Below, in pieces: positions 12,305 to 23,085 of a stretch of 64,000 bases of DNA. The stretch is from Coenobita brevimanus (Eukaryota > Arthropoda > Malacostraca > Decapoda > Coenobitidae). Made by a program: the position numbers and the translations under genes. The number at the start of each line of letters is the position of its first letter. Position 1 is the stretch's first letter. The notes below the pieces were generated by a model that was not told the DNA's origin, ran no database searches, and saw nothing but the letters and a program-made list of their open reading frames with translations. The stretch is from positions 49,665 to 113,664 of the forward strand of contig JAVRFU010000168.1 in NCBI GenBank assembly GCA_032717465.1. The letters are read 5' to 3'.

Positions 12305-12305
<1 letters not shown>

Positions 12306-12516
12306 CCCTATAGAAACCGTACTCTCCCTACATACCAGTCTCCTCCCAACAGTGTTTTTCCCTCCTCCTTACCGATTTATTCTCCAAACGACTCATTACT
12401 ATCCCCTGGTTGGCTTCCTATGTCTTCATATCGTCATCGATTGCATGAGTAGAATATAGTAACGGAGCAGAAGCAGAAATAAATCGGTCAGGAAGAGGTG
12501 TTAGTAAGCTTCCTAA

Positions 12517-12912
12517 CAGTAAAATACCCCCGCTAATACCAATACACCGGTCCTGCATGAGACAGCCCTAGCGTGGTACCTTATAGATGAAATTGATACA
12601 GTATTATAGATGTAACTTTTCCTTTTCAGTCTTTCCTATGAAATTTCCATATCAGTTATTCCATGCTACTTGGTGTTTTTTCTCACTTTTTCCTGCCAGT
12701 TTGAACTGGAGGGTTTGGAGGCGGGGTGAACCTTCTTGCTTTACTATCTTTACCCTTCAGCATGTAGAGTTAGATCTCGTAGTCATAGTCTATTCTGTAA
12801 CAAACAGCCTCGAAAGGAAGATAAGGTCTGTTGCTGTTTGCTTTCCTTTGTACTCCTTTGTGTATTCAGTATGGACGGTGGGTCTTAGTGCCAAAGTGGA
12901 GACATGTGGAGA
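12517..12912 (+). mobile_element. SINE fragment split by a CR1-type tail
   Basis: 12517-12575 and 12863-12912 match consecutive parts of the SINE copies at 31442-31757 (plus) and 60405-60724 (minus); all share GAGACAGCCCTAGC(A/G)TG and then TATTCA(G/A)TAT. In the other two copies these halves are adjacent; here 287 bp lie between them. The tRNA-like head and the A-rich tail are missing. Confidence 0.75.
12576..12862 (+). mobile_element. CR1-type LINE 3' tail inserted in the SINE
   Basis: The inserted 287 bp contain CACTTTTTCCTGCCAG and GAGGGTTTGGAGGCGGGG, matching the 3' UTR of the CR1-type copies at 13205 and 50056. Its last ~100 bp match the minus-strand piece at 60855-60980. It ends in short terminal repeats (CCTTTGTACTCCTTTGTG), as expected for CR1-type 3' ends. 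It is strongly 5'-truncated, with no coding part left. Confidence 0.65.
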
Positions 12913-12924
12913 TATATGATATGA

Positions 12925-12926
<2 letters not shown>

Positions 12927-12972
<46 letters not shown>

Positions 12973-13020
12973 GGGGAGGAGGCAAACACAATGCTAAAAG
13001 ATAGAATGACAAGACAGAAA

Positions 13021-13069
<49 letters not shown>

Positions 13070-13113
13070 CTTTCTCGTCTTCCTCTCCAAAAAACGAGGC
13101 TATAAATGTGCAG

Positions 13114-13178
<65 letters not shown>
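12927..13178 (+). repeat. (GA)n, (GA)n and (CT)n microsatellites
   Basis: Two (GA)n tracts (about 12927-12969 and 13024-13066) and a (CT)n tract (about 13116-13178). The GA and CT tracts are mutually complementary and could pair. Confidence 0.95.
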
Positions 13179-13179
<1 letters not shown>

Positions 13180-13204
13180 AGTTGTTGGTAGGAGGTTGTG
13201 CTGG

Positions 13205-14210
13205 AGATTAACATAAGAGAGGATAACTGCAGTAGGCCGGTTGGCCCATGCTAGGCAGCTCCTAGAAGAGTAACTGAACTACTAGAATGAGATAAGGATA
13301 GCAAAGAAGAAAGCTCTCCCCCGCCCTCCAAACCCTCCAGCCGAAGCCGGCAGGAAAAAGTCAGAAAGAACACCACGCCGTATAGAAAACTAGCGTGGAC
13401 TGTTTATAGGAAAGTGTGAAAGGAGAATAGAGACTATTATGGTGTAACCTGAGAAGGGAAAAGAATGAATTAGTACTGGTTATGAGATTTTTTTTTCTAT
13501 ACCCACCCCTTATTTGTCATATGCTTATCTAGCCTGTGCTTGAAACTCTCAATGGAAGAGGCAGCAACTGCTTTACTAGGTAGCTTATTCCATTCATCTA
13601 CTGCTCTATTGCAAAACCAGTCTCTACCCTGTTCTTAACTATAATGGAATTTTTCCAGTTTGAAACCATTACTTCTAGTTCTATCCTGTATGCCCACTTT
13701 AAGTTCTGTACCTTGCTAATATCTCCTTTACTTATTCCCTTCCTTCATTAAACACCTCAATTAAGTCTCCCATTACTCTACGTCTTCCTTATCGGTGCAA
13801 ATTTAGTCTTTTTAGTCTGTCTTCATGTGACAGGTTCCGAACATCATGTATCATTTTTGTCATTATTCTCTGTACGTTTTCAAGCGACTTTATATCCATT
13901 CAATAGTACGGACACCAAAATTGCACGGCGTAGTCTAAATGTGGCCTTATTAATGCTAAATAAAGTTGCAAAATTGCTCCTCGAAATAAATGGTAGGAGC
14001 CTATTTGCTTTATTTCTAGCATTAATACACTTCTGCCTAGGTTGAGGTCTTACTAACCATAACTCCTAGATCTCTCTCGCATTCCGATTTACTAATTACT
14101 TTGTTATCTAAGTTGTATGTAATATCTCCCATGGTCTTGCCTACGTTCAGTACTGTACAGTTTTCAAAATCTGAGAGTGAATTACCCACAAAATTTGTAC
14201 AAGTGGCACC
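13205..14210 (-). mobile_element. CR1-type LINE 3' fragment
   Basis: A minus-strand, 5'-truncated non-LTR retrotransposon. Degraded frames translate to the C-terminal third of a CR1-type ORF2: a DLGVMVSK block, an NARNKANRLL-like helix, a conserved region near RNLSHEDRLKRLNLHR, and a C-terminal SSIESFKHRLDKHMTNKGW segment at about 13500-13570. Several stops and shifts break it. The 3' UTR (13205-13500) is shared with the copy at 50056-50408. Confidence 0.8.
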
Positions 14211-14499
14211 ATTGGATTGTCAAGGCCAACGTGAGTCGTCATCGCCGCGCGAGGGCAGCACATACAAGGTTGACTCCACGCTGCTTGCCTGTCACCATCA
14301 CGCGAGGCTGATGCAGTGACATGGTGATTTTCAACACGTTGCGCAACTTGATGCCCAGTGTGTACGGGGCTTAACATGGAGGCAGTGCAAGAACAAGACA
14401 GAGAGAGAGAAAAAAACGAAAAGACAATGATCAGTATAAAGATTCGTCGAAGTTACATATGGCTCCCCTCTATTTTATGGGAGATTTCCTTGTTGCAAG
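14211..14499. other. unassigned
   Basis: No gene seen. Contains a short (GA)n piece near 14398. Confidence 0.4.
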
Positions 14500-14977
14500 C
14501 CCCGCCCCCAATGCGGCGCCCACCAGTCTGCCTCTACCTATAAAACCCCCATGCCAGCATCCCCGAGTCACCACCTACGTGACAGAACTAAATTACGTCT
14601 TAACGCCCTCAGAGCCATAGCAGGAAAGGGTGACGGAGCCTCCTACAACGTCCTCCGCCTTTTTTTACATCCAAGCAGTACGGTCAATTGTCGATTATGC
14701 GGCACCAGCACTCCCCACAGTCCCTCCTAGACTGGCAGACAAGCTAAAAGTTATACAAAATGAAGCCCTGAGAATAATGACCGGAGCCCCCATGTGGACC
14801 CGACTGTGTAATCTGCGTATGGAATGTAACATCGAGTCCCTTAACCTTAGGATTAAAGCGCGAGTAGCCAACCTTACAACCAAACTGATACGTAATAACT
14901 CCCCCCTCCCACTCACAACAAGACTAAAAGCAGCAATTAACTTACATCCAGACATCCTCAAAAACTCTTGGAGCCAC
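14500..14977 (+). pseudogene. I-type LINE, region between RT and RNase H (5' part of a split copy)
   Basis: Frames encode RT-downstream sequence of an I/jockey-like LINE: LRAIAGKGDGASYNVL, a switch of frame at a T-run (about 14660-14667), then SIVDYAAPALPTV, NEALRIMTGAPMWTR and ECNIESLNLRI. The 5' side fades out near 14500. The frame is cut at 14977, and the same LINE resumes at about 23987 with the linker to RNase H, so the two pieces were one copy before an insertion of about 9 kb. Confidence 0.75.
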
Positions 14978-15046
14978 TGTGTGTAGTGCCACACATTTGA
15001 TATTCATGTATGTATTTAGTAGTACTGTAATTTTAAGTTAGATAGG

Positions 15047-15926
15047 TGTTACATTGCTTATGTTCATATGTAATATTCAGAATCTTTAATATTCATTCTT
15101 TAGTACCATGTTTAGCATTCTGTGAAGAGAGTTTATAAATATCAGATCGTAGGAAACAGTCTGGCCCAGCTGTGTGTCGATAGTTTAAGAGCTGTTTCGA
15201 ACCACCTTCCTGTGTCTGCTCACGGTTTCAACCTTGAGTTTCTGTTCTGCCCTCCAGCTTCATTGAGTTGCGTTCCTTGCTTCTCTGAGTTACCCTTCTT
15301 GCTTTCCCGAGTTAATATAAGCCGGGCTGGTTAGTTAACGGCTCGAGTTTGACCGGTGTGTTGGACTGCTCTGTTCTGGGGATATTATTATAATATAGTA
15401 GTTTATCTGCCACACGTAAGTTAGTTTATTGTCAGCACATGATAGATTTAATAGGTTCTTTTGATATTGCTATTATTTATAAGAATTATTGATTTAGAAT
15501 CGCTTATTGCCCTAGCTAATGTCACATGTTATATTAGTGTTAAGTCTTTATTTTTATGCCAGGTCTGTATTGCAAGTCCCCAGAGGTTTTATAACCCAAG
15601 GACTAGTTTATGTTCTGGCTTATCTTTATTATTAACATTCTGAACTTTAGGATAACTTCTGCAAGAGCTAGTTTGGCAATCCTGTTTGAACCTGTTTGTT
15701 TTTGTTCTTGTAGCTTTAAGTTAGTGTTTAAGTAAATTAATTTAAGTATTTTTAATTGCCTATTTCATTCCTCCTTTTGGTCATTGGTATGTTTTACACT
15801 TTATCACCATTTTCCCCTATTTAAGCTTACGACTTGATGTGGCTAACTGCCACTTGGTATTCTAAAATTTCCGTTGCGCACTTTACAGGCTATCAGATAG
15901 TCCTTTAGCCCCTCCATGTCGTAACA
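15047..15926 (+). repeat. element A 5' LTR
   Basis: 880 bp, starting TGTTAC and ending GTAACA. I noticed only one substitution against the 3' LTR (near 15836 versus 21732), apart from a 15-bp indel at the start. Regulatory signals were not resolved. Confidence 0.92.
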
Positions 15927-15929
15927 AAC

Positions 15930-15947
15930 TGGCGACCTCGCCAGGAT
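15930..15947 (+). promoter_or_regulatory. element A primer-binding site
   Basis: TGGCGACCTCGCCAGGAT begins three bases inside the 5' LTR. A TGG start is expected for pairing with a tRNA 3' CCA. The primer tRNA was not assigned. Element B has the same TGGCGACCTC start, supporting a shared lineage. Confidence 0.7.
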
Positions 15948-16048
15948 TGTCAATACTAGGTTTTGTAGGGTTTAAGAAAGATTGTGTAAGCTGTCATAGT
16001 CCCTGAGAGCTGTATATTTACTTGTTAGTGTACCGAGCTTAAGCAGTC

Positions 16049-17300
16049 GTGGAAAAGGATGCCCATGCACGTGTAAATTTGCCACCTGTGGTTGAGGGTG
16101 TTGTAGAGTCAGAGCCTGAATCCCCTCATCCTAGATCAGAAGATCGGGGTTCCCCTGTCACTAATAGATTATTGCAGGATATCAGGTTGGTGCAGGCTAA
16201 GTGGAAACACGAGGTTCAGATGGAGCAAATGAAGCTATAGAGGTAGAGCAGGCAAAGATAGAGCATGCTAGAGAACAGGCAGAGCAAGCCAGAGAATATG
16301 CAAAGATAGTGCGAGCTAGAGAACAGGAAGAGCAAGCTAGAGAGCAAAGCAAAGCTTGAACAGGCGATGTTAGAGCAGCAGGCAAAGCTAGAACAGGCAA
16401 AGTTAGAGCAGCAGGCAAAGCTTGAATAGATGAAGTTAGAACAAATGAAACTTGAGCATGAATATCGTACGAGATCCTCCGAAGGTCAGATAAATTCTTC
16501 CCATTCCTTCTCAGGTTTCAGTACTACTGATCCCACTAAATTAGTACCTCCTTTTGACGAGACGCTTGTTTTGGACTTTTTCTCACGTTTTGAAAAAATT
16601 GCTGCTGGAAATAAGTGGCCTAAAGACTGATGGCCTACCCTAGTTCATACTGTGCTTAAAGGTAAGGCCCTCAGAGTGTTTGACAGTGTAAGTTTTCAAG
16701 AATGCTCAGATTATGAAGTTTTGAAGAGCTCAATTTTGTGTGCTTATGAATTAAGATCCGAGGCATACCGTCAGCGGTTTAGGAATGCTAAGAAACTCCC
16801 CCAGGAGTCTTACTTAGAGTTTGCTAGGCATGTGACTGACACTTTCCAAATGTGGATTAGAAGTGAAAACGTGGCAGATTGTGATAACCCAAGCTGTACT
16901 AGGTTAAGGGATATTGTAATCCTTGAGAATTTCATGGATAAATCAGACAGTGAATTAAGGATTCATTTATCAGACAAGCAAATTAATACAGTGTCTGAAG
17001 CAGCTGTCATTATTGATGATTATGTCTTGCATAAATATGGGAATAAACCTAAGGAATTCTCTAGGAATTTCTCCTCTAAGAAGTATACCCCACAGCAGAG
17101 TAACCAACACTCGGGTAAGCCAGACCTAGCTGTTAATTCCAAACCTAACCCCTCTTCTGTGCCCTCTAATATCTCCTCTGGTTCTTTCATGCGCCCTTAT
17201 CACTTTTGTACTTATTACAAGCGTCCAGGTCACAGTGTTGAAAAGTGTTTCAAGAAGAATGTTCCGTCTAAGCCAGTCAACCTTGTTCGAGGTGGACCAG
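16049..17300 (+). pseudogene. element A Gag, SCAN-like capsid region and damaged zinc knuckle
   Basis: Structural protein of the virus-like particle. The N-terminal part is charged; about 16210-16440 encodes a Lys/Glu/Gln/Ala coiled-coil region. The capsid part (about 16540-16800) has VPPFDETLVLDFFSRFEK and a YEVLKSSILCAYELRSEAYR block, which resembles the SCAN domain known to derive from Gmr1-like Gag. A CCHC knuckle at 17207-17248 has Tyr where the second Cys should be (CTYYKRPGH). Breaks: stop at 16238-16240 with frame changes through the coiled coil, TAG at 16427-16429, TGA at 16628-16630. After 16652 the frame is open into protease. Confidence 0.8.
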
Positions 17301-17499
17301 TGGTGACTCCAGTTTGCCCTTCAGGCCAAAAGGTGGCTGGAGAGTCTTCTGTTTCCTCCCCCTCTCAACCTGTTGTTTCAGAGATTGGGGCTATGGAGCC
17401 CGCTGTCGAATTGCAGGTGGGAGGTGGTATGCCCTCACCCGTTCCTGATGCCACTTCAATTTCTGGAGACATTGTCCAGGCGGCAGTTAGCAGTTCTGC

Positions 17500-17830
17500 C
17501 CCAGCTTCTTCTTTTGCTCCATATTTGTTTTCTGGCGTGGTATTGTTGGACGGAGCAGAATTTCCTGTGAAGATTCTGCATGACACTGGAGCTTCACTTT
17601 CGTTGTGGGTAAGCCCTGAAACTAAAGTCCCAACTAAAGAGTTTGTGATGATTCAAGGAGTTACTGGCGTGAAGGTAATCCCTGTGGTCACTGGTGACCT
17701 GAAATGTAACCTGTTTGAGGAACAAGCGCGCCTTGGACTAGTTGACTCTCTTCCTCTTGAAGATGTTGACCTGCTACTGGGAAATGACTTGGCAGGTGAG
17801 AACAAGTGTATTGCCCCTGTACTGTCTGAG
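17500..17830 (+). pseudogene. element A aspartic protease
   Basis: Processes Gag-Pol. The catalytic motif is DTGAS (Asp codon 17582-17584), followed by a VDLLLGNDL flap/C-terminal block. It lies in the same open frame as the Gag end and the integrase zinc finger (16652-18577), so Gag and Pol are one frame here with no -1 shift. The protease itself has no visible break. Confidence 0.8.
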
Positions 17831-18089
17831 ATACCTGTGCCTGATGATCCCCCACAGGTTAATAAAGATGATGTAGATGTATTTCCAGCATGCGCTGTGA
17901 CCAGATCTATGGCACGGACAGAGCAGTGCAGACACATGTCACTTAGCGAAGGGGAGTCTGGTGATCCTTCGGCCATAGTGGAAACTAGCCCAGAGACGGC
18001 GCCCAAAGACACCAATGAGAAAGACTCCGACGATTCCTATTCCCTGGAAGATACGTTCATGAATTTACCAGATGATACTTCTGTTCCTG

Positions 18090-19240
18090 TCGAGGAGGTG
18101 AGTGTTGAGAGATTGAAGGAGATGCAGGCAGGTGATCCAGAGATCAAGAAGCTGAGGTTAGTTGCAGTGGAGGATTGCGACTTTGAAAAAGGCAGTTGCT
18201 TTTATGTGAAGGATGGAGTATTGTGGAGGCGATGGCGTCCCTCGTATGTTGATGACGGAATGTGGGATTGTCATCAGATTGTTGTTCCCAGTCCTTGTAG
18301 GAAGGAGCTATTGGAGTTGGCTCACTGTACTCCGTTTTCAGGCCACATGGGTGTTAGGATGACACTAGAGCGGCTGCGTGCAGAGTTCTACTGGCCGCAT
18401 ATGGCAGCAGATGTGGCCCAGTTTGTACGGTGTTGCCATACTTGCCGAATGGTGGGGAAGCCTAATCAACCCATAGCTAAGTCGCCTCTCATTCCCATTC
18501 CTGCCTTTGACCCTCCATTTACTCGTATTATAGTTGATATGGTGGGACCCCTGCCTCCTACATCCTCTGGTAATTAGTACCTACTAACTATAATTGACTC
18601 TTCCACTAGATACCCTGTTCGTTCCCCGAAGGCTAGAACAGTTGTTCAGGCATTGCTTGATTACTTCACTAAGTTTGGGTTGCCAAGGGAGATTCAGTCT
18701 GATAGAGGGTCTAATTTTCTTCCAAATGCTTTCCAGCAGTCCATGGCCCAACTTGGTATTGTGCATGTGAAGAGCAGTGCATACCATCCCGAGAGCCAGG
18801 GTGCCCTAGAGAGATGCCACCAGTCCCTTAAGACGATGCTTCGGAAGTACTGCATGGAACACTCAAAGGACTGGGATAGAGGAGTGCCATTCCTCCTGTT
18901 TGCCACCCGTGAGGTTCCTCAAGAGAGTTTGGGTTTCTCCCCAAATGAGCTAGTATTTGCCCACAAGGTAAGAGGCCTATTGTCCATCATTAAAGAGGCT
19001 TGGTCTAGTGATTCCACCATGAGCCATAATGTACTTGAATTTGTTAGTGACTTCAAGAACAGGATCTCTAAATGCTTACAAGTGGCTAGAGAGAACTTGA
19101 AACAGGCCCAAACCAGTATGAAGAGGTTGTATGATAAGAAAGCTCGTTTGTGAGAATTTAAGGTTGGTGATGAAGTGTTAGTGCTATTGCCTCTTCAAGG
19201 ACAGCCTCTTGCTGCTAAGTTTTGTGGCCCTTATCCGGTG
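18090..19240 (+). pseudogene. element A integrase, upstream of RT
   Basis: Would insert the cDNA. The HHCC zinc region (about 18315-18460: His in LAHCTPFSGH, CCHTC) is followed by a DDE core: IIVDMVGPLP, QSDRGSNF and ALERCHQ carry the Asp, Asp and Glu. A TAG at 18575-18577 cuts the core just after the first Asp, and a TGA at 19151-19153 cuts the C-terminal domain; both lie in the otherwise continuous frame. The C-terminal region with FKVGDEVLVLLP and HVNMLKPYY runs straight into the RT. Confidence 0.85.
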
Positions 19241-20884
19241 GCGTGTAAAGTGGGTAGTACTGATTACTTTGTGCAGACACCAGACAGACGTAAGAAACAT
19301 CAACTTTTCCATGTTAACATGCTGAAACCTTATTACCGTACTCCAGATGCCCCTGTACCTGTGCATCTAGTCTCACTTGAACAGATTGAGGAGGTTCCCG
19401 GCGGTTTGGTAACCCAGGAACAAAATGAGGAGGACTTTGACTTCGATACTGCAAGTGCCTGGCAAAGCAATGCTGAGGCCGGCTTTTCCCTTGCTGAAAA
19501 GGTTTCACATTTGCCACACGATCAGTCACAACAACTATTAACACTTCTTTCTTCATTTAAGGAGTTATTTCGTAGCTCCCCTGGACGGACGACCTGGATT
19601 GAGCATGATGTTGACGTGGGTGACACACTCCCCATTAAGCTGCCACCTTATCGTGTCTGCCCCAAGTGCTTAGGAGTCCTCCGCCAGGAGCTGAAGTACA
19701 TGCTGGACAATGGTCTTTTCTCCCCGTGTGTGAGCCCGTGGAGCTCCCCTGTGACACTGCAGCCCAAACCTGACGGGACAGCGAGATTTTGCATCGACTA
19801 CCGCAGAGTCAATGCCCTGACTAGGACCGATACCTATCCCCTGCCTCGACTGGAAGATTGTGTTGACTGCATTGGTTCATCCCACTACATTACTAAGCTG
19901 GATCTTAAGAAGGGTTTCTGGCAAGTTCCCTTGACGGAGCGAGCAAAAGAAGTTTCGTGTTTTGTGGCAGATGGTCAAACTTATTGTTGTAATGTGATGC
20001 CTTATGGGATGAAAAATGTCCCCTCTACCTTTCAGAGACTTATGAACAGAGTTGTTACTGGGCTTCCAAACTGTGTGGTGTACTTGGATGATGTAGTAGT
20101 GTTCAGTGATACTTGGGAAGATCACCTAGAACAATTAAAAATGTTACTTTCAAGGCTCTCAGAAGCTCGCCTTGTAGCTAACTTAAAGAAATGTGAATGT
20201 GTTCAGGCTCAAGTTCAGTACCTTGGCTACGTGGTTGGTCACGGTCGTGTTTGTCCCCCTTCTTCAAAGGTGGAGGCAATTAAGAACTTTGCAGCACCGA
20301 AAACCAGGCGTGAGCTTCGAAGGTTCTTGGGCACTGTTGGATATTACCGACGGTTTATTAAGAACTTTTCAAGTGTTGTGGCCCCTCTGACAGATTTGTT
20401 AAAGAAAGAGAAGAAATTCTGTTGGACTGAGGATTGTAAAAGTGCTTTTAATTCTGTAAAGGGAATTTTAAGTTGTCACCCTGTGATGCTTGCTCCTAAT
20501 TTTTCAAGGCCTTTCAAACTGGCCGTTGATGCCAGCAATGTAGGAGCAGGAGCTGTACTTATACAGGACGATGATCTGGGCATAGAACATCCTGTCTGTT
20601 ATTTCAGTAAAAAGTTCTCTAAGGCTCAATGCAATTATTCAGTTGTTGAAAAGGAACTACTTGCCCTGATCCTTGCCCTGCAGAATTTTTCTGTTTATAT
20701 TCCTGCTTTTGGGCCGGCAGTCACTGTTTACACCGATCATCACCCCTTAAAGTTTCTAAACCAGTTAAAAGGTAAAAATCAGAGGCTAACACGCCGGAGC
20801 CTCTTTCTGCAAGAGTATAACTTGAACATAGAGCATATCAAGGGGGTTGATAACGTGATTGCCGATTGCCTGTCGCGCTCTTGA
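19241..20884 (+). pseudogene. element A reverse transcriptase and RNase H
   Basis: Copies element RNA into DNA. The frame 19175-20884 is open. RT motifs in order: WSSPVTLQPKPDGTARFCID, YPLPRLEDC, KLDLKKGFWQVPL (catalytic Asp), MPYGMKNVPSTFQRLMN and VVYLDDVVVFS (YLDD at 20081-20092), then FLGTVGYYRRF. RNase H follows with LAVDASNVGAGAVL (Asp codon 20528-20530), VEKELLAL, YTDHHPL (Asp codon 20735-20737) and a terminal NVIADCLSRS. It ends in TGA at 20882-20884, 43 bp before the 3' LTR. This segment has no visible internal break, but it depends on upstream reading. Confidence 0.9.
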
Positions 20885-20927
20885 GAACGAATTTTCCATC
20901 GGGAAAATTCTTTCTTAGGTGTGGGCG

Positions 20928-21822
20928 TGTTACGTGTGGCAGATATACATTGCTTATGTTCATATGTAATATTCAGAATCTTTAATATTCATTCTTTAGT
21001 ACCATGTTTAGCATTCTGTGAAGAGAGTTTATAAATATCAGATCGTAGGAAACAGTCTGGCCCAGCTGTGTGTCGATAGTTTAAGAGCTGTTTCGAACCA
21101 CCTTCCTGTGTCTGCTCACGGTTTCAACCTTGAGTTTCTGTTCTGCCCTCCAGCTTCATTGAGTTGCGTTCCTTGCTTCTCTGAGTTACCCTTCTTGCTT
21201 TCCCGAGTTAATATAAGCCGGGCTGGTTAGTTAACGGCTCGAGTTTGACCGGTGTGTTGGACTGCTCTGTTCTGGGGATATTATTATAATATAGTAGTTT
21301 ATCTGCCACACGTAAGTTAGTTTATTGTCAGCACATGATAGATTTAATAGGTTCTTTTGATATTGCTATTATTTATAAGAATTATTGATTTAGAATCGCT
21401 TATTGCCCTAGCTAATGTCACATGTTATATTAGTGTTAAGTCTTTATTTTTATGCCAGGTCTGTATTGCAAGTCCCCAGAGGTTTTATAACCCAAGGACT
21501 AGTTTATGTTCTGGCTTATCTTTATTATTAACATTCTGAACTTTAGGATAACTTCTGCAAGAGCTAGTTTGGCAATCCTGTTTGAACCTGTTTGTTTTTG
21601 TTCTTGTAGCTTTAAGTTAGTGTTTAAGTAAATTAATTTAAGTATTTTTAATTGCCTATTTCATTCCTCCTTTTGGTCATTGGTATGTTTTACACTTTAT
21701 CACCATTTTCCCCTATTTAAGCTTACGACTTGGTGTGGCTAACTGCCACTTGGTATTCTAAAATTTCCGTTGCGCACTTTACAGGCTATCAGATAGTCCT
21801 TTAGCCCCTCCATGTCGTAACA
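20928..21822 (+). repeat. element A 3' LTR
   Basis: 895 bp, 15 bp longer than the 5' LTR. The extra bases follow TGTTAC (about 20934-20948). TTACGTGTGGCAGAT (20930-20944) is the exact reverse complement of 21301-21315 inside the same LTR. It ends GTAACA, followed by TAGG. Confidence 0.92.
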
Positions 21823-22427
21823 TAGGGTGTAACCTGAATATTAGTCTATAAGTTCGTACCCTAAGTAGTAATTCATATATTAATAATTACTGTAGGGCTA
21901 ACTCAATTTTTATATGTATGTATCTCTGTATCTATGCAGTGGGTGATGTAATTGTCGGTGTTGAGCTATGGGAATTCCCCGTCTCGTAGAGTAACAAATA
22001 ACGTGCGCAACTTTTCGTGTCGTTGTTGGGCGCCGAGTTTAAACCTTAAACAGAGTAATGATGAATATACAATTCTTTCCGTAACCTATTTGTGAAATGT
22101 TTGCTAATGAAGCTGTTAGAACACAAGTATGTAGAATTAGCAGTCCAAAAGGCCTAAATAATGTCATTTGTGAGGATTTAAAGTTCCGTTTATCTTGGCC
22201 GTCACTAGATGGCATGAGCTGCTTTCAGATTCAAATTGAAATAGTGATAGAATCAGTATCTAAATTAAGTAAGGAATAAATCCCAAATTTTCCCCAATTC
22301 AATCAAAAGTCCTGGCGTCATGGGTACACTGCTAAATAAATTGTAAAGAGAATTGAAACCCACCATATTTCAAAAACATAATCTCATTTGAGCTAGCGGT
22401 GGCGTCCTGTGGTGCCCGACAGGCCCC

Positions 22428-22758
22428 ACTTGCTGCCCAGACATCGTGTGTAACAGACGTTCGTTTAGGTGAGTCGTCTACATTTCTTCTTCCTCCCCCT
22501 CTTTTTCTTTGTTTAATCCTTACTCATTATGAACTATGAGAAGTAATATTGTTGAGAGTTTAACGTAGAGTGACTTGCTGCCCAGACATCGTGTGTAACA
22601 GACGTTCGTTTAGGTGAGTCGTCCACGTTTCTTCTTCCTCCCCCTCTTTTTCTTTGTTTAATCCTTACTTACTATGAACTATGAGAAGTAATATTGTTGA
22701 GAGTTTAACGTAGAGTGACTTGCTGCCCAGACATCGTGTGTAACAGACGTTCGTTTAG
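22428..22758 (+). repeat. 145-bp tandem repeat, about 2.3 copies
   Basis: Copies start at 22428, 22573 and 22718 with ACTTGCTGCCCAGACATCG. The first two are nearly identical over 145 bp; the third stops after TTCGTTTAG. The two full copies contain TTTAGGTGAGT, a good match to a splice donor; the third diverges exactly at that point. Unassigned DNA lies on both sides (21827-22427 and 22759-23085). Confidence 0.9.
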
Positions 22759-23085
22759 ACCCTAGACACCGGCGGCGACGTCTGTGTGAGCACGCCATTA
22801 TTCCCAAGTATTGCCCATAGACTTTTACACTTACACTTGCACCACTCACGAGTTATTTTTACAAACCGAAGGTAGTTGATGTGTTATTAATGATTCTATC
22901 AAGTGAACTTTTTTTTGTAGATAAGGAATAGAAGTATAGAAGTGATATGTCCTGTTACGGAAAGGAAAAATTCAAATTCATTAACTGTTCTCTTTCTTTA
23001 AAATTAGTTTATTAGAAAAATTATAATCAGGAGCGTGGAAGGGAACTTACTGATTGTGAGTAATAATGTGATATTTAAGTTGTAC

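Larger units (their letters stand above)
15043..21826 (+). mobile_element. element A: Ty3/gypsy LTR retrotransposon, Gmr1-like gene order
   Basis: A complete 6.8-kb LTR element (15047-21822) with TAGG duplications (15043-15046 and 21823-21826), LTRs with TGTTAC...GTAACA ends, a primer-binding site, and Gag, protease, integrase, RT and RNase H in that order. Integrase upstream of RT is the order of Ty1/copia elements, but the RT and integrase read as Ty3/gypsy. This matches the Gmr1-like group described first from deuterostomes. The purine tract before the 3' LTR is AGGTGTGGGCG. No envelope-like frame is present. Gag-Pol is broken in at least six places, so the copy is defective although its LTRs are nearly identical. 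Confidence 0.9.

Noticed and set aside
18584..18906. Minus-strand frames opposite the element A integrase
   Set aside because: Antisense shadows of a coding region with no domain of their own.
16427..19153. Stop-codon reassignment or readthrough in element A
   Set aside because: Different stops (TAG and TGA) lie at unrelated places inside domains, together with frameshifts, so decay explains them better.
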